From: Planctomycetaceae bacterium
GTDB taxonomy: Bacteria > Planctomycetota > Planctomycetia > Pirellulales > Thermoguttaceae
NCBI GenBank assembly: GCA_031267635.1
Contig: JAIRYX010000360.1
Coordinates: 1 to 7,227 of the forward strand
Length of the DNA stretch: 7,227 nt
Direction: 5' to 3'
Each line of letters starts with the position of its first letter. Positions within the stretch are counted from its first letter, which is position 1. Below, in pieces: positions 1 through 6,260 of this stretch. Made by a program: the position numbers and the translations under genes. The notes under the pieces were generated by a model that saw nothing but the letters and a program-made list of their open reading frames with translations, did not search any database and had not been told where the DNA came from.

Positions 1-151
1 CCTAATTCTATTTGAAAACCATACCGGAAATAATAAAAAATGAACAAAAAAAATGCAATACCAAAATATCTAAACAATAATTTCCCCGACTATACTACGC
101 AATCGATATATATTGCCAAAACTTGTGTTAATACTTTTGTTTAGAAGTTCC
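1..151. other. Intergenic sequence downstream of purA, no gene seen
   Basis: AT-rich sequence at the left edge of the window, on the 3' side of purA. I see no open frame with coding character, no RNA gene and no strong terminator. The inverted matches present are only about 5 bp long (for example CAAAA/TTTTG around 116-144) and cannot support a call. Any neighbouring gene lies outside the window. Confidence 0.6.
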
Positions 152-1441
152 CTAAAGATTAATATTAATCGTTTGCTCACGGTCGGGACCAACGGAAACC
201 AGACCGATCGAACGGCTGACGATTTCGGAAATACGGTTGAGATAATTTTGAGCGTTACGCGGTAAATCGCCGAAATTCCGTGCGCCGGTAACATCGTCTT
301 GCCAGCCGGGATGCGTTTCGTAAATCGGTTTGACTGCCCGCAAATCGTCCACATGCGAAGGAAAATTCGCCGTTCTTTGACCATTGATTTCATAGGCGGT
401 ACAGATTTTTAATTCGTCAAATGTACTCAATACGTCAAGCAACATCACCGCAAGCGAGCTGACTCCGCTCAAACGCGCAGTATATCGTGCCGCCACCGCA
501 TCAAACCAGCCGCAACGTCGCGGACGCTTTGTCACTGTGCCGTACTCGTTGCCGCGATCCCGAATTTTTTGCCCGGTTTCGTTGTCCTGTTCGGTAGGAA
601 ACGGTCCGCCGCCGACACGAGTTGTGTATGCTTTCAGAATGCCGACAACCTTTGTAATATAACACGCCGGTACGCCGGAACCGGATGAAACGCCAACACC
701 CGAACTATTGCTGCTGGTGACATAAGGGAACGTCCCGTGATCAATATCGAGCAACGCACCTTGCGCGCCTTCAAACAGCAAATTTTTTCCCGCTTCCACC
801 GCGTCAAGTAAATACGCGGTCGTATCAGTTACAAACGGCTTGAGCTGCTCGGCGTAATCCAAATATGTTGCTAATAAACTTTCCGACGTTAATTCCTCAT
901 AACTTTTGTCGGAATCGGCTTTCGCAAGATAATCGGCATTGGCTTTTGCGATTTCGCGTAACCGCTCTTTCGCGTTTGGTCGAAACATGTCGCCGAGCCG
1001 CACGGCAAGCGAGCGTCCGTATTTGTCGCTGTAACATGGACCGATTCCGCGCATTGTTGTGCCGATAGATTCCTGACCGGCAAGCGCGTTGAGCAAACGG
1101 TCTTTTTCTTTGTGCCAGGGAAAAATAAGATGCGAACGATCACTAATAAGAAGATTTGTATCAATCGCGACGCCTTGATTTCGCAACGTGTTGATTTCAC
1201 CGAGAAGCGACTCGGGATCAATCACAACGCCGCTTGCAATCACGCTTTGGACATTGTGCCGAAAAATACCGCTCGGAACCAACGAGAGTTTATATTTTTT
1301 TCCATCGGCAACGATCGTATGACCGGCGTTCGCTCCGCCTTGATAACGCACGACAATATCGTTCTTGCTTGTGAAAATATCAACGACTTTCCCTTTGGCT
1401 TCATCGCCCCACTGTAATCCGATAACGCTTGTTGCTGACAT
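152..1441 (-). CDS. purA: Adenylosuccinate synthetase PurA
   Basis: Cytosolic enzyme that joins IMP and aspartate using GTP to give adenylosuccinate, the first committed step from IMP to AMP. The frame carries the family motifs in order: N-terminal P-loop GLQWGDEAKGK, GGANAGHT, GTTMRGIGPCYSDKYGR, EGAQGALLDIDHGTFPYVTS, GGGPFPTE, KRPRRCGW, KICTAYE and a C-terminal VSVGPDREQT. An in-frame ATG at 1462 would add seven residues. I chose the ATG at 1441 (429 aa) because it puts Asp13, Lys16, His41, Thr129 and Arg143 at exactly the numbers of the well-studied E. coli enzyme. It is preceded by a purine-rich GGAAAG, rather distant at about 13 nt; the upstream ATG has no Shine-Dalgarno. The P-loop has Ala15 where most family members have Gly (GDEGKGK); I recall this variant from planctomycete PurA proteins. 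It is transcribed away from the other genes, with no operon partner in the window. Product call is secure; the start is probable. Confidence 0.96.
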   Translation of the reverse strand: MSATSVIGLQWGDEAKGKVVDIFTSKNDIVVRYQGGANAGHTIVADGKKYKLSLVPSGIFRHNVQSVIASGVVIDPESLLGEINTLRNQGVAIDTNLLISDRSHLIFPWHKEKDRLLNALAGQESIGTTMRGIGPCYSDKYGRSLAVRLGDMFRPNAKERLREIAKANADYLAKADSDKSYEELTSESLLATYLDYAEQLKPFVTDTTAYLLDAVEAGKNLLFEGAQGALLDIDHGTFPYVTSSNSSGVGVSSGSGVPACYITKVVGILKAYTTRVGGGPFPTEQDNETGQKIRDRGNEYGTVTKRPRRCGWFDAVAARYTARLSGVSSLAVMLLDVLSTFDELKICTAYEINGQRTANFPSHVDDLRAVKPIYETHPGWQDDVTGARNFGDLPRNAQNYLNRISEIVSRSIGLVSVGPDREQTININL

Positions 1442-1588
1442 GATTGACGTTTTTCTTTCCATAAAATTTTTTATTTTTACACCATAAAGTTGTAATTGTA
1501 ACGGATGTCGGGATTTTTACAAGCGATAACAATTTGCGAAAAATACATAATTTATATATAGCCCTCTTTGAAAATTCCTGTTTATTTC

Positions 1589-1647
1589 GCATTTTGGGGG
1601 AATTTATTGGCTACATAAGCGAAGCTTGATAAATAAGGGCGGCAATA
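1589..1647 (+). repeat. Solo arm of a long inverted-repeat element
   Basis: This stretch upstream of purA matches both arms of the long inverted repeat at 6261-6454. The 19-nt end (ATAAATAAGGGCGGCAATA, 1629-1647) differs by one base from 6436-6454. The segment further left (CGCATTTTGGGGGAATTTA, then GGCTAC, then GATAAATAAGG) follows the reverse complement of the left arm (6261-6315) with small gaps. Only one arm is visible here; no mirror-image partner was found nearby. It is probably a remnant or single end of a dispersed non-coding element. It lies in the purA upstream region and may overlap its promoter area. Copy relationship is clear at the 19-nt end and looser to the left. Confidence 0.6.
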
Positions 1648-1672
1648 GTCGTACAAAGTCACGCAATTTCAC

Positions 1673-1870
1673 TTGGCATTTTTCATATCAAGGGAAATTG
1701 AGGAATTTCGTAGTAGTTGGAAACCGCCATCAAGAATAAAGGATATGACCTCTCTTATTTTCTCAAGTTTGAACCTGTTGCAACGGCGGGGTATTCAATG
1801 TATATTTTATCATATTACGCTGGAAGACGCGAACCGTGTTCGCCGCGAAATGGGATTGCCGGAGATGTGA
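1673..1870 (+). CDS. Hypothetical 65-aa ORF or gene fragment
   Basis: A TTG-initiated frame of 65 codons ending in TGA, with product running from MAFFISREIEEF to RVRREMGLPEM. I do not recognise a family. The C-terminal third (HITLEDANRVRREMGLPEM) has codon use like the neighbouring genes and the charged, helical look of real protein, whereas the N-terminal part looks less convincing. There is no clear ribosome binding site before the TTG, and an in-frame TAG lies close upstream (1646-1648). It starts 25 nt past a repeat arm. The most natural reading is the 3' remnant of a larger gene lost by rearrangement, with a genuine small protein as the alternative. No signal peptide or membrane segment is evident. 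Confidence 0.3.
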   Translation: MAFFISREIEEFRSSWKPPSRIKDMTSLIFSSLNLLQRRGIQCIFYHITLEDANRVRREMGLPEM

Positions 1871-1906
1871 GGCAACAACAATAAAGCAACAAAGACGCTC
1901 ATCGCA

Positions 1907-1933
1907 CTTTTCAATTCGGTTTTCATTGAAAGG
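1907..1933 (+). other. 9-bp stem-loop after the 65-aa ORF
   Basis: CTTTTCAAT (1907-1915) pairs with ATTGAAAGG (1925-1933), one pair being G-U, around a 9-nt loop. It lies 36 nt after the stop of the 65-aa ORF and upstream of the Nramp-like gene. No U-run follows, so it is not a standard intrinsic terminator. It could be a leader structure of the downstream transcript or fortuitous. Confidence 0.3.
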
Positions 1934-1936
1934 AAT

Positions 1937-2020
1937 GTTAAGGACAAGAGGAACATTAGGAACATAATTAGGAACATAATATGAATACTGTCTTAAAAAC
2001 CGAGATTTACAGTGTGAGTA
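1937..2020 (+). repeat. Leader segment resembling the region upstream of waaA
   Basis: GTTAAGGACAAGAGGAAC (1937-1954) matches 4470-4487 at 17 of 18 positions. In both places TTAAAAAC begins exactly 56 nt after the start of that match (1993 and 4526), and GAGTA follows 23 or 26 nt later (2016 and 4552). The sequence between is only weakly alike. Both copies lie upstream of a membrane or envelope gene on the plus strand (the Nramp-like gene here, waaA there). They may be degenerate copies of a dispersed repeat or share promoter/leader function; I cannot tell which. Confidence 0.4.
1955..1978 (+). repeat. Perfect 12-bp tandem repeat (two units)
   Basis: ATTAGGAACATA occurs twice without a gap (1955-1966 and 1967-1978), and the preceding AGAGGAAC looks like part of a third unit. 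The second unit supplies an AGGAAC that could act as a weak ribosome binding site, 5 nt before the ATG at 1981. Spontaneous slippage duplication is the simplest origin. Confidence 0.7.
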
Positions 2021-2109
2021 ATATTTTAGCTGTTTTCAAAGATTTTTATGCAAACAAATCCCGATATTGGTGTGTGTTTTGCGTGCTTACGGTGCGTAAC
2101 ATGAGTTAA
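1981..2109 (+). CDS. Possible 42-aa upstream small ORF
   Basis: ATG at 1981 opens a 42-codon frame ending in TAA at 2107-2109, beginning MNTVLKTEIYSV and ending with a hydrophobic, cysteine-containing stretch (YWCVFCVLTV) before RNMS. AGGAAC lies 5 nt before the ATG. It sits 45 nt ahead of the GTG of the Nramp-like gene, so it could be a leader peptide or a small membrane-associated protein. Against this, the frame is short, sits in AT-rich sequence, and the partly similar leader of waaA reads ATG-CAT-TAA at the comparable place, so the frame is not kept there. I recognise no family; it may be chance. Confidence 0.2.
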   Translation: MNTVLKTEIYSVSNILAVFKDFYANKSRYWCVFCVLTVRNMS

Positions 2110-2138
2110 AATATTTTCAAACCTTTAAAATTTTCCCT

Positions 2139-2145
2139 AGAGGAG
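2139..2145 (+). promoter_or_regulatory. Ribosome binding site that fixes the GTG start
   Basis: AGAGGAG, followed by a 9-nt spacer to the GTG at 2155. It is the clearest Shine-Dalgarno in the window and supports GTG rather than the in-frame ATG at codon 14 (2194) as the start of the Nramp-like gene. Confidence 0.7.
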
Positions 2146-2154
2146 CAAAAACAG

Positions 2155-3723
2155 GTGTCCGAAAAACAACAGGAACAAAGCAAAGGTCTTCCGATGGCCG
2201 CGAAGTGGGACCCGGAAAAATTAGAAAAAGAGAAAGCGGAACTTCGCGCGTTGGAGTCGCAACCGTTTTTTACGCGAGCAACGGCGTATATGAAACGAAG
2301 CGGTCCCGGATTATTGCAGAGTGCAATGACGCTCGGTGCGGGAAGCGCGGCGGCGTCGGTTGTGGCGGGCGCGTCGTTTGGGTATAAACTTCTTTGGGTG
2401 CAGCCGTTGGCAATGTTTCTCGGCGTGATAATGCTTGGGGCGTTAAGCAATATCGTGTTGACTACCGGCGAGCGTCCTTATAAAGCGTTCATGCGGGAAT
2501 TGAGTATCATTCTCGTTTTTTTCTGGGCATTCGGAACGATCTTCGCGTCGGTGATCTGGCACTTTCCGCAATACGGACTCGCCGCCGGTGCCGCGCGGTC
2601 GCTCGTGACGGAATTTACCGAAGGACAACTGGAAGTCTCGGTCGATAAAATTGATAAAACGACCAAGCAGCCAATTATTGACAAAGTCACTGGTAAACCG
2701 GAGCAAGAAAAGCAATTCACGCGAATTGGCTACATTGTCAGCTTTGTTGTCGGACTTTTGATTTTAGCGATGAACTGTACGGTTGTTTTCAACTACGGAA
2801 GCGGCTCGAAAGGAATTAAAATTTACGAATGGTTTTTACGAGCGATGATCGCGCTGGTGATTGTCATGTTTGCAATTGTCGTCCTTGCCAACATCAGAAA
2901 ACTTCAATGGTTAGAACTGCTGAAAGGATTCACCGGTTATTACGGCATTCCAAATACCAAACCGGAAACCATCACTACCGTTTTAGGAATGCTCGGCGCG
3001 GCGGTCGGAATCAATATGACGTTTCTTTATCCGTATTCGCTGCTGGCGAAAGGTTGGAGTAAAGAACACAAAACGCTGGCGCGGTGGGATTTGGGTTTGT
3101 CGATGTTTTTGCCGTTTGCGATTGTTACATCGCTCATTATGCTTGCGATGACTGTTTCGGGAATTTATACCGGTGCGGATGAAGTGAATACAAGTATTTC
3201 TCCGATTCAAGCTGCATCGTCGTTGACCGGCGTTTTAGGTGCGAAACTCGGACGGCTTGTTTTTTGTCTCGGTTTAATCGGCATGACATGCAGCGCAATC
3301 AGTACGCACATGGTCGTTTGCGGTTTCACGATGTGCGAAATGTTAGGATTGGAATATACGAAAACACGGTTTCGATTGTTCGCTTTAACGCCGTCAATTG
3401 GCGTGTTTGGCGTTGTTTTTGCGTTGCCGCTTTGGTTTCCGGTCGCGGCGTCGGCGGTTTGTTTAACGATGCTTCCGATAGCGTATCTAATTTTCCTGAT
3501 TTTGAACAACAAACGTCGTTTTATCGGCGACGCGGTCGGCAAAGGACTTGGACGCGAAATTCTCAATGTATTTCTTGTCATTGCGTTGATTATGGCAAGT
3601 ATCGGCGCATTCATTAAAGTCAAACAAGGCGTGGCTGACAAAATTTTCCCGCCGGAGCCGGAACAAGACAAACCGGTTGTTGTTCAAACGGAAAAGTTTC
3701 ACATGTCGGAAAAAGCGAAATAG
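2155..3723 (+). CDS. Nramp-like membrane transporter lacking the canonical metal-binding motifs
   Basis: Predicted 522-aa integral inner-membrane protein with about 11 hydrophobic segments (roughly 51-75, 79-103, 117-136, 190-212, 227-246, 274-298, 313-337, 365-392, 407-425, 428-450, 468-487), a charged N-terminal tail and a hydrophilic loop near 155-190 rich in Lys and Asp. Residues 50-82, from GPGLLQS to FGYKLLWV, align without gaps to the first helix of Nramp (SLC11) divalent-metal transporters. At the metal site, however, DPGN is replaced by GAGS (61-64), and the helix-6 MPHN motif is replaced by about GINM (285-288). Fold membership is therefore well supported. Proton-coupled Mn/Fe transport as in classical Nramp is not, because the Asp and Asn ligands are absent. 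Automated annotation would probably say Nramp-family divalent metal transporter. The real substrate could be another cation, or a non-metal solute as known for related LeuT-fold proteins. The GTG start has a good ribosome binding site. It stands alone, with 194 nt before the next gene. Confidence 0.85.
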   Translation: MSEKQQEQSKGLPMAAKWDPEKLEKEKAELRALESQPFFTRATAYMKRSGPGLLQSAMTLGAGSAAASVVAGASFGYKLLWVQPLAMFLGVIMLGALSNIVLTTGERPYKAFMRELSIILVFFWAFGTIFASVIWHFPQYGLAAGAARSLVTEFTEGQLEVSVDKIDKTTKQPIIDKVTGKPEQEKQFTRIGYIVSFVVGLLILAMNCTVVFNYGSGSKGIKIYEWFLRAMIALVIVMFAIVVLANIRKLQWLELLKGFTGYYGIPNTKPETITTVLGMLGAAVGINMTFLYPYSLLAKGWSKEHKTLARWDLGLSMFLPFAIVTSLIMLAMTVSGIYTGADEVNTSISPIQAASSLTGVLGAKLGRLVFCLGLIGMTCSAISTHMVVCGFTMCEMLGLEYTKTRFRLFALTPSIGVFGVVFALPLWFPVAASAVCLTMLPIAYLIFLILNNKRRFIGDAVGKGLGREILNVFLVIALIMASIGAFIKVKQGVADKIFPPEPEQDKPVVVQTEKFHMSEKAK

Positions 3724-3745
3724 GAATACCTATCAATATCTATTT

Positions 3746-3889
3746 TTAACCACAGAGAGACCAAGTTTATGGAAAAATCATCATGAAATTTCGATATAAA
3801 ACTTGATTAAAAAACTGTAACTATTCAGTTGCCTGGAGCGAATTTAATGGGTTTGATCGATTGAATAGTTACAGTATCTCTGTGGTTAA
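3746..3889. repeat. 13-bp perfect inverted repeat bracketing a 56-bp palindrome
   Basis: TTAACCACAGAGA (3746-3758) has its exact reverse complement TCTCTGTGGTTAA at 3877-3889, 118 nt apart. The 56-bp palindromic repeat (3817-3872) lies inside, against the right arm. The first arm starts 23 nt after the Nramp-like stop codon and the second ends 28 nt before the GNAT start, so this structure fills most of the intergenic gap. It could be a small non-autonomous element, or a long-range RNA hairpin separating the two co-directional genes. I see no coding potential in it. Confidence 0.65.
3817..3872 (+). repeat. 56-bp imperfect palindromic repeat, copy 1
   Basis: It starts with GTAACTATTCAGTTGCC and ends with TGAATAGTTAC; the outer 12 bp pair perfectly, and flanking ACT/AGT lengthen the stem to 14 of 15 bp (3814-3828 with 3861-3875). 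It agrees with copy 3 (6498-6553) at 47 of 56 positions without gaps, including the asymmetric centre, so the two are in the same orientation. It lies between the Nramp-like gene and the GNAT gene. Identical length and conserved non-palindromic core argue for one dispersed repeat family rather than independent hairpins. Confidence 0.85.
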
Positions 3890-3917
3890 TTTTTACAATG
3901 ACTAAAAACCAATAACA

Positions 3918-4409
3918 ATGATTCACGAATACCGCGACTTCAATGAACTTGAAAAACTGACCGTGCTGATACGCGATGTGTGGCGGGAACATTATACGCC
4001 GATTATCGGCGGCGGTCAGGTTGAGTATATGCTTGACAAATTTCAGTCGGTCGAGACGATATTGCGTCAGATTAACGAAGAAAACTATCATTATTACGGA
4101 CTGTTGCACGAAGGACAGCTTGCGGCATATTACGCCGTTCAACCGCAAGCGAAAAATAAAATTTTCCTTAGCAAGTTTTATGTCGCGGCGGCGTTTCGCG
4201 GACAGGGATTCGGAAAAAAAATGCTGCAACATCTGATAGACAATTACGTAACGCCTAACGAAACAACAATTTGGCTAACAGTCAACAAAGAAAACCGCGA
4301 TTCGATTACTATTTATCAAAAACTCGGATTCGCAATCACAGAATCCATGATTACCGATGTCGGCAATGGATTCGTTATGGATGATTATCGCATGGAACGG
4401 CGAGTGTAA
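3918..4409 (+). CDS. GNAT-family N-acetyltransferase
   Basis: A 163-aa cytosolic protein of the usual size for a single GNAT domain, which transfers an acetyl group from acetyl-CoA to an amine. The central strand-loop-helix motif A is clear: LSKFYVAAAFRGQGFGKKML at 84-103, with RGQGFG as the acetyl-CoA pyrophosphate loop. Motif B follows as WLTVNKENRDSITIYQKLGF (119-138), where the Tyr-Gln-Lys-Leu-Gly-Phe ending is typical. The N-terminal part (DVWREHYTPIIGGGQVEYML) resembles that of PaiA-like polyamine acetyltransferases by my recollection, but the substrate cannot be read from sequence. The ATG has no evident Shine-Dalgarno. It follows the repeat-filled gap after the Nramp-like gene and is probably a separate transcription unit. 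Family call is secure; function is open. Confidence 0.92.
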   Translation: MIHEYRDFNELEKLTVLIRDVWREHYTPIIGGGQVEYMLDKFQSVETILRQINEENYHYYGLLHEGQLAAYYAVQPQAKNKIFLSKFYVAAAFRGQGFGKKMLQHLIDNYVTPNETTIWLTVNKENRDSITIYQKLGFAITESMITDVGNGFVMDDYRMERRV

Positions 4410-4469
4410 ACATCGTTCGACTTTTCTACTTCTTACGCTTGGAAATTTGTTTTTCGTTAAAAAAGAGAC

Positions 4470-4556
4470 GTTAAGAACAAGAGGAACTTGGAAGATATGA
4501 TGAACGAGGAATGAGGAATAATGCATTAAAAACGAATTTTCAAGTTGGGATGAGTA
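4470..4556 (+). repeat. Region upstream of waaA resembling the Nramp-like leader
   Basis: Counterpart of 1937-2020: GTTAAGAACAAGAGGAAC (4470-4487), TTAAAAAC 56 nt after its start (4526-4533) and GAGTA at 4552. It sits in the 247-nt gap between the GNAT gene and waaA, which otherwise holds AT-rich sequence with no gene that I can support. The 12-bp tandem repeat of the other copy is not present here. Confidence 0.4.
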
Positions 4557-4656
4557 TTATATATTAAAATAGTTTTTTAGAGAAAAATCGGCATGAGCGT
4601 CGCCATAAATAATTTTCTCGCAATGTTTGCAAAAATCCGATAATTTTCAACCTTTC

Positions 4657-6066
4657 ATGATTAGCGTATTATTGAATTTTATCTATTTTGTTTTATTGCT
4701 GGTGTTGTCGCCGGTGATTTTTTATCGTGTTGTGTTTCTCAAAAAATACCGCGAGGGATGGACGATCAAATTGTTCGGGCAAACGCCGAATCTTCCGCCG
4801 CTCGGCAAAACGCCTCATTCCAACGCTTGCGTTCAAAAGACAAAGCGTGTTTGGTTGCACGCAGTCAGCGTTGGCGAAATCAATCTGCTCAAACCGCTTT
4901 TGTGTCGGATCGCGGAAAAACATCCCGATTGGGAATGCGTGATCTCGACCACCTCCGCAACCGGATTCGCTGTCGCTCAAAAAAATTACGGCGCAAATTA
5001 CGGAGTCTTTTACGCACCGCTTGATTTTAGCTGGGCGGTACGAAACGCTTTATGGCGAATCAAACCGACGATGCTGATTCTTGCCGAACAGGAGATTTGG
5101 CCCAACTTGCTTTTATTCTGTAAACGACAGAATATTCCCGTCGCGTTGATTAACGGACGTTTGAGTGAAAACGGCTACAAACGTTATCGGAAAATTCGCG
5201 GACTTTGGCGGTTCGTGATGCGTCGACTTGATCTCGTTTGTGTGCAAAGCGAAACGTATTCCGAATGGTTCCGAGAAATTGGAGCAAAACCGGAATCAAT
5301 ACATGTCGTCGGCTCGCTGAAATTTGATAATGCGCAGACAGATCGGGACAACCCGACAACGCAAAAATTGCGGCGACTGGCGAATATTTCATCAAGCGAC
5401 ATTGTTTTTCTCGCCGGAAGCACGCAAGAGCCGGAAGAAGAACTTGCGGTGGAAACGTGGCTTGCGTTGCGGGAGCAGTACGAGAATTTGCGACTGATCC
5501 TTGTGCCGCGACACCCAGAGCGTTTCGACACGGTGGCAAATATGCTCGACAGACGATTGGGCAATTCGCCGAAATATTGGCGGCGGCGATCCTCGTTTCA
5601 CGAAACGTTGTCCGCAAGCGTTGTTTCGTCGGCAGAGCATTCTTTGCCAAACGATGCAATCAATGCGACGTCGAATGATACGGCAAATGATAAAGCGAAT
5701 AACGTTCCGCTTTTGGTGGACACGGTGGGAGAACTTGGTGCGTGGTGGGGAACGTCGCATATCGCGTTTGTCGGCGGCAGTATGGGAACGCGCGGCGGAC
5801 AAAATATGCTGGAACCGGCGGCTTACAACGCTGCGGTTTGTTTCGGAGCGAATACCAAAAATTTCCGCGATATTGTTTCGTTGATGCTTGCCGAGAATGC
5901 GGCGGTCGTTGTTCACGACGGAGTGGAATTAACGCAATTTACCGCACGTTGCCTTGCCGACCCCGCATTCGCCGAATCGTTGGGAAACCGTGCGAGCCAA
6001 CTTGTCTGCCGACATCTCGGTGCGACAGAGAGAACAATTGAGCTGCTGGAAAAGTTGATGACATGA
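4657..6066 (+). CDS. waaA: 3-deoxy-D-manno-octulosonic acid (Kdo) transferase WaaA/KdtA
   Basis: GT30-family glycosyltransferase that adds Kdo from CMP-Kdo to the lipid A precursor at the cytoplasmic face of the inner membrane, giving the LPS inner core. The frame opens at a TTG (4627); I prefer the ATG at 4657 (469 aa) because it starts directly at the N-terminal membrane anchor (residues 1-27). Neither start has a clear ribosome binding site. Visible family features: KYREGW after the anchor, HAVSVGE with the catalytic Glu74, STTSATG, FYAPLDF, EQEIWPNLL, PVALINGRLSENGYKRYRKI, CVQSETY, VVGSLKFD, AGSTQEPEEE, LVPRHPERF, and the nucleotide-binding end FVGGSMGTRGGQNMLEPAAY. It is somewhat longer than the E. 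coli enzyme (about 425 aa), mostly through a polar Asn/Ser/Asp-rich insert near 300-350, before LLVDTVGEL. The common GSTH is GSTQ here. No other LPS gene adjoins it. The number of Kdo residues added cannot be predicted. Confidence 0.95.
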   Translation: MISVLLNFIYFVLLLVLSPVIFYRVVFLKKYREGWTIKLFGQTPNLPPLGKTPHSNACVQKTKRVWLHAVSVGEINLLKPLLCRIAEKHPDWECVISTTSATGFAVAQKNYGANYGVFYAPLDFSWAVRNALWRIKPTMLILAEQEIWPNLLLFCKRQNIPVALINGRLSENGYKRYRKIRGLWRFVMRRLDLVCVQSETYSEWFREIGAKPESIHVVGSLKFDNAQTDRDNPTTQKLRRLANISSSDIVFLAGSTQEPEEELAVETWLALREQYENLRLILVPRHPERFDTVANMLDRRLGNSPKYWRRRSSFHETLSASVVSSAEHSLPNDAINATSNDTANDKANNVPLLVDTVGELGAWWGTSHIAFVGGSMGTRGGQNMLEPAAYNAAVCFGANTKNFRDIVSLMLAENAAVVVHDGVELTQFTARCLADPAFAESLGNRASQLVCRHLGATERTIELLEKLMT

Positions 6067-6183
6067 AATTGCGAAATAATTGACTGCATTGGTTGCCGAG
6101 ATGTTTGTTAGTGTTTGCATTTTTGAGGTGTTTATCACGCCTTTAAAGTTTCTTATTTTCCAGCGGACACTTTAAACAATTTT

Positions 6184-6239
6184 GTAACTATTCAGTTGCT
6201 CAAACCAAATAAAGCCGCACTGGGCAACTGTATAATTAC
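6184..6239 (-). repeat. 56-bp imperfect palindromic repeat, copy 2 (reverse orientation)
   Basis: GTAACTATTCAGTTGC (6184-6199) pairs with GCAACTGTATAATTAC (6224-6239), 14 of 16 bp. Read on the minus strand, the full 56 bp matches copy 3 at 48 of 56 positions without gaps, including the asymmetric core, so this copy is inverted relative to copies 1 and 3. It starts 118 nt past the waaA stop. Confidence 0.85.
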
Positions 6240-6260
6240 CCGTACCCGAACGGCTTTACC

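Noticed and set aside
158..171. Perfect palindrome GATTAATATTAATC near the end of purA
   Set aside because: It encodes the last residues of PurA before the stop codon and consists of A+T-rich Asn/Ile codons; too weak for a terminator and adequately explained as coding sequence.
889..1221. Minus-strand frame of about 110 codons inside purA
   Set aside because: It lies in another frame of a clear purA gene, and its product is Arg/Lys/Cys-rich with no recognisable motif; a shadow frame.
1463..1560. Sigma-70-like promoters in the purA upstream region
   Set aside because: Several TTGNNN/TATAAT-like combinations can be picked in this AT-rich stretch, but none stands out, so choosing one would be guesswork.
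3207..3671. Minus-strand frame of 154 codons opposite the Nramp-like gene
   Set aside because: Antisense to transmembrane coding sequence; composition is what reverse-complemented hydrophobic codons give, and there is no motif or ribosome binding site.
5150..5916. Long antisense and alternate-frame ORFs across waaA
   Set aside because: They overlap conserved WaaA motifs, are Arg/Ser/Cys-rich and have no family resemblance; shadows of waaA.
6142..6176. TTTAAAGT/ACTTTAAA inverted repeat as a waaA terminator
   Set aside because: Only 8 bp of A+T-rich stem with a 19-nt loop and no following T-run; below what I would call a terminator.
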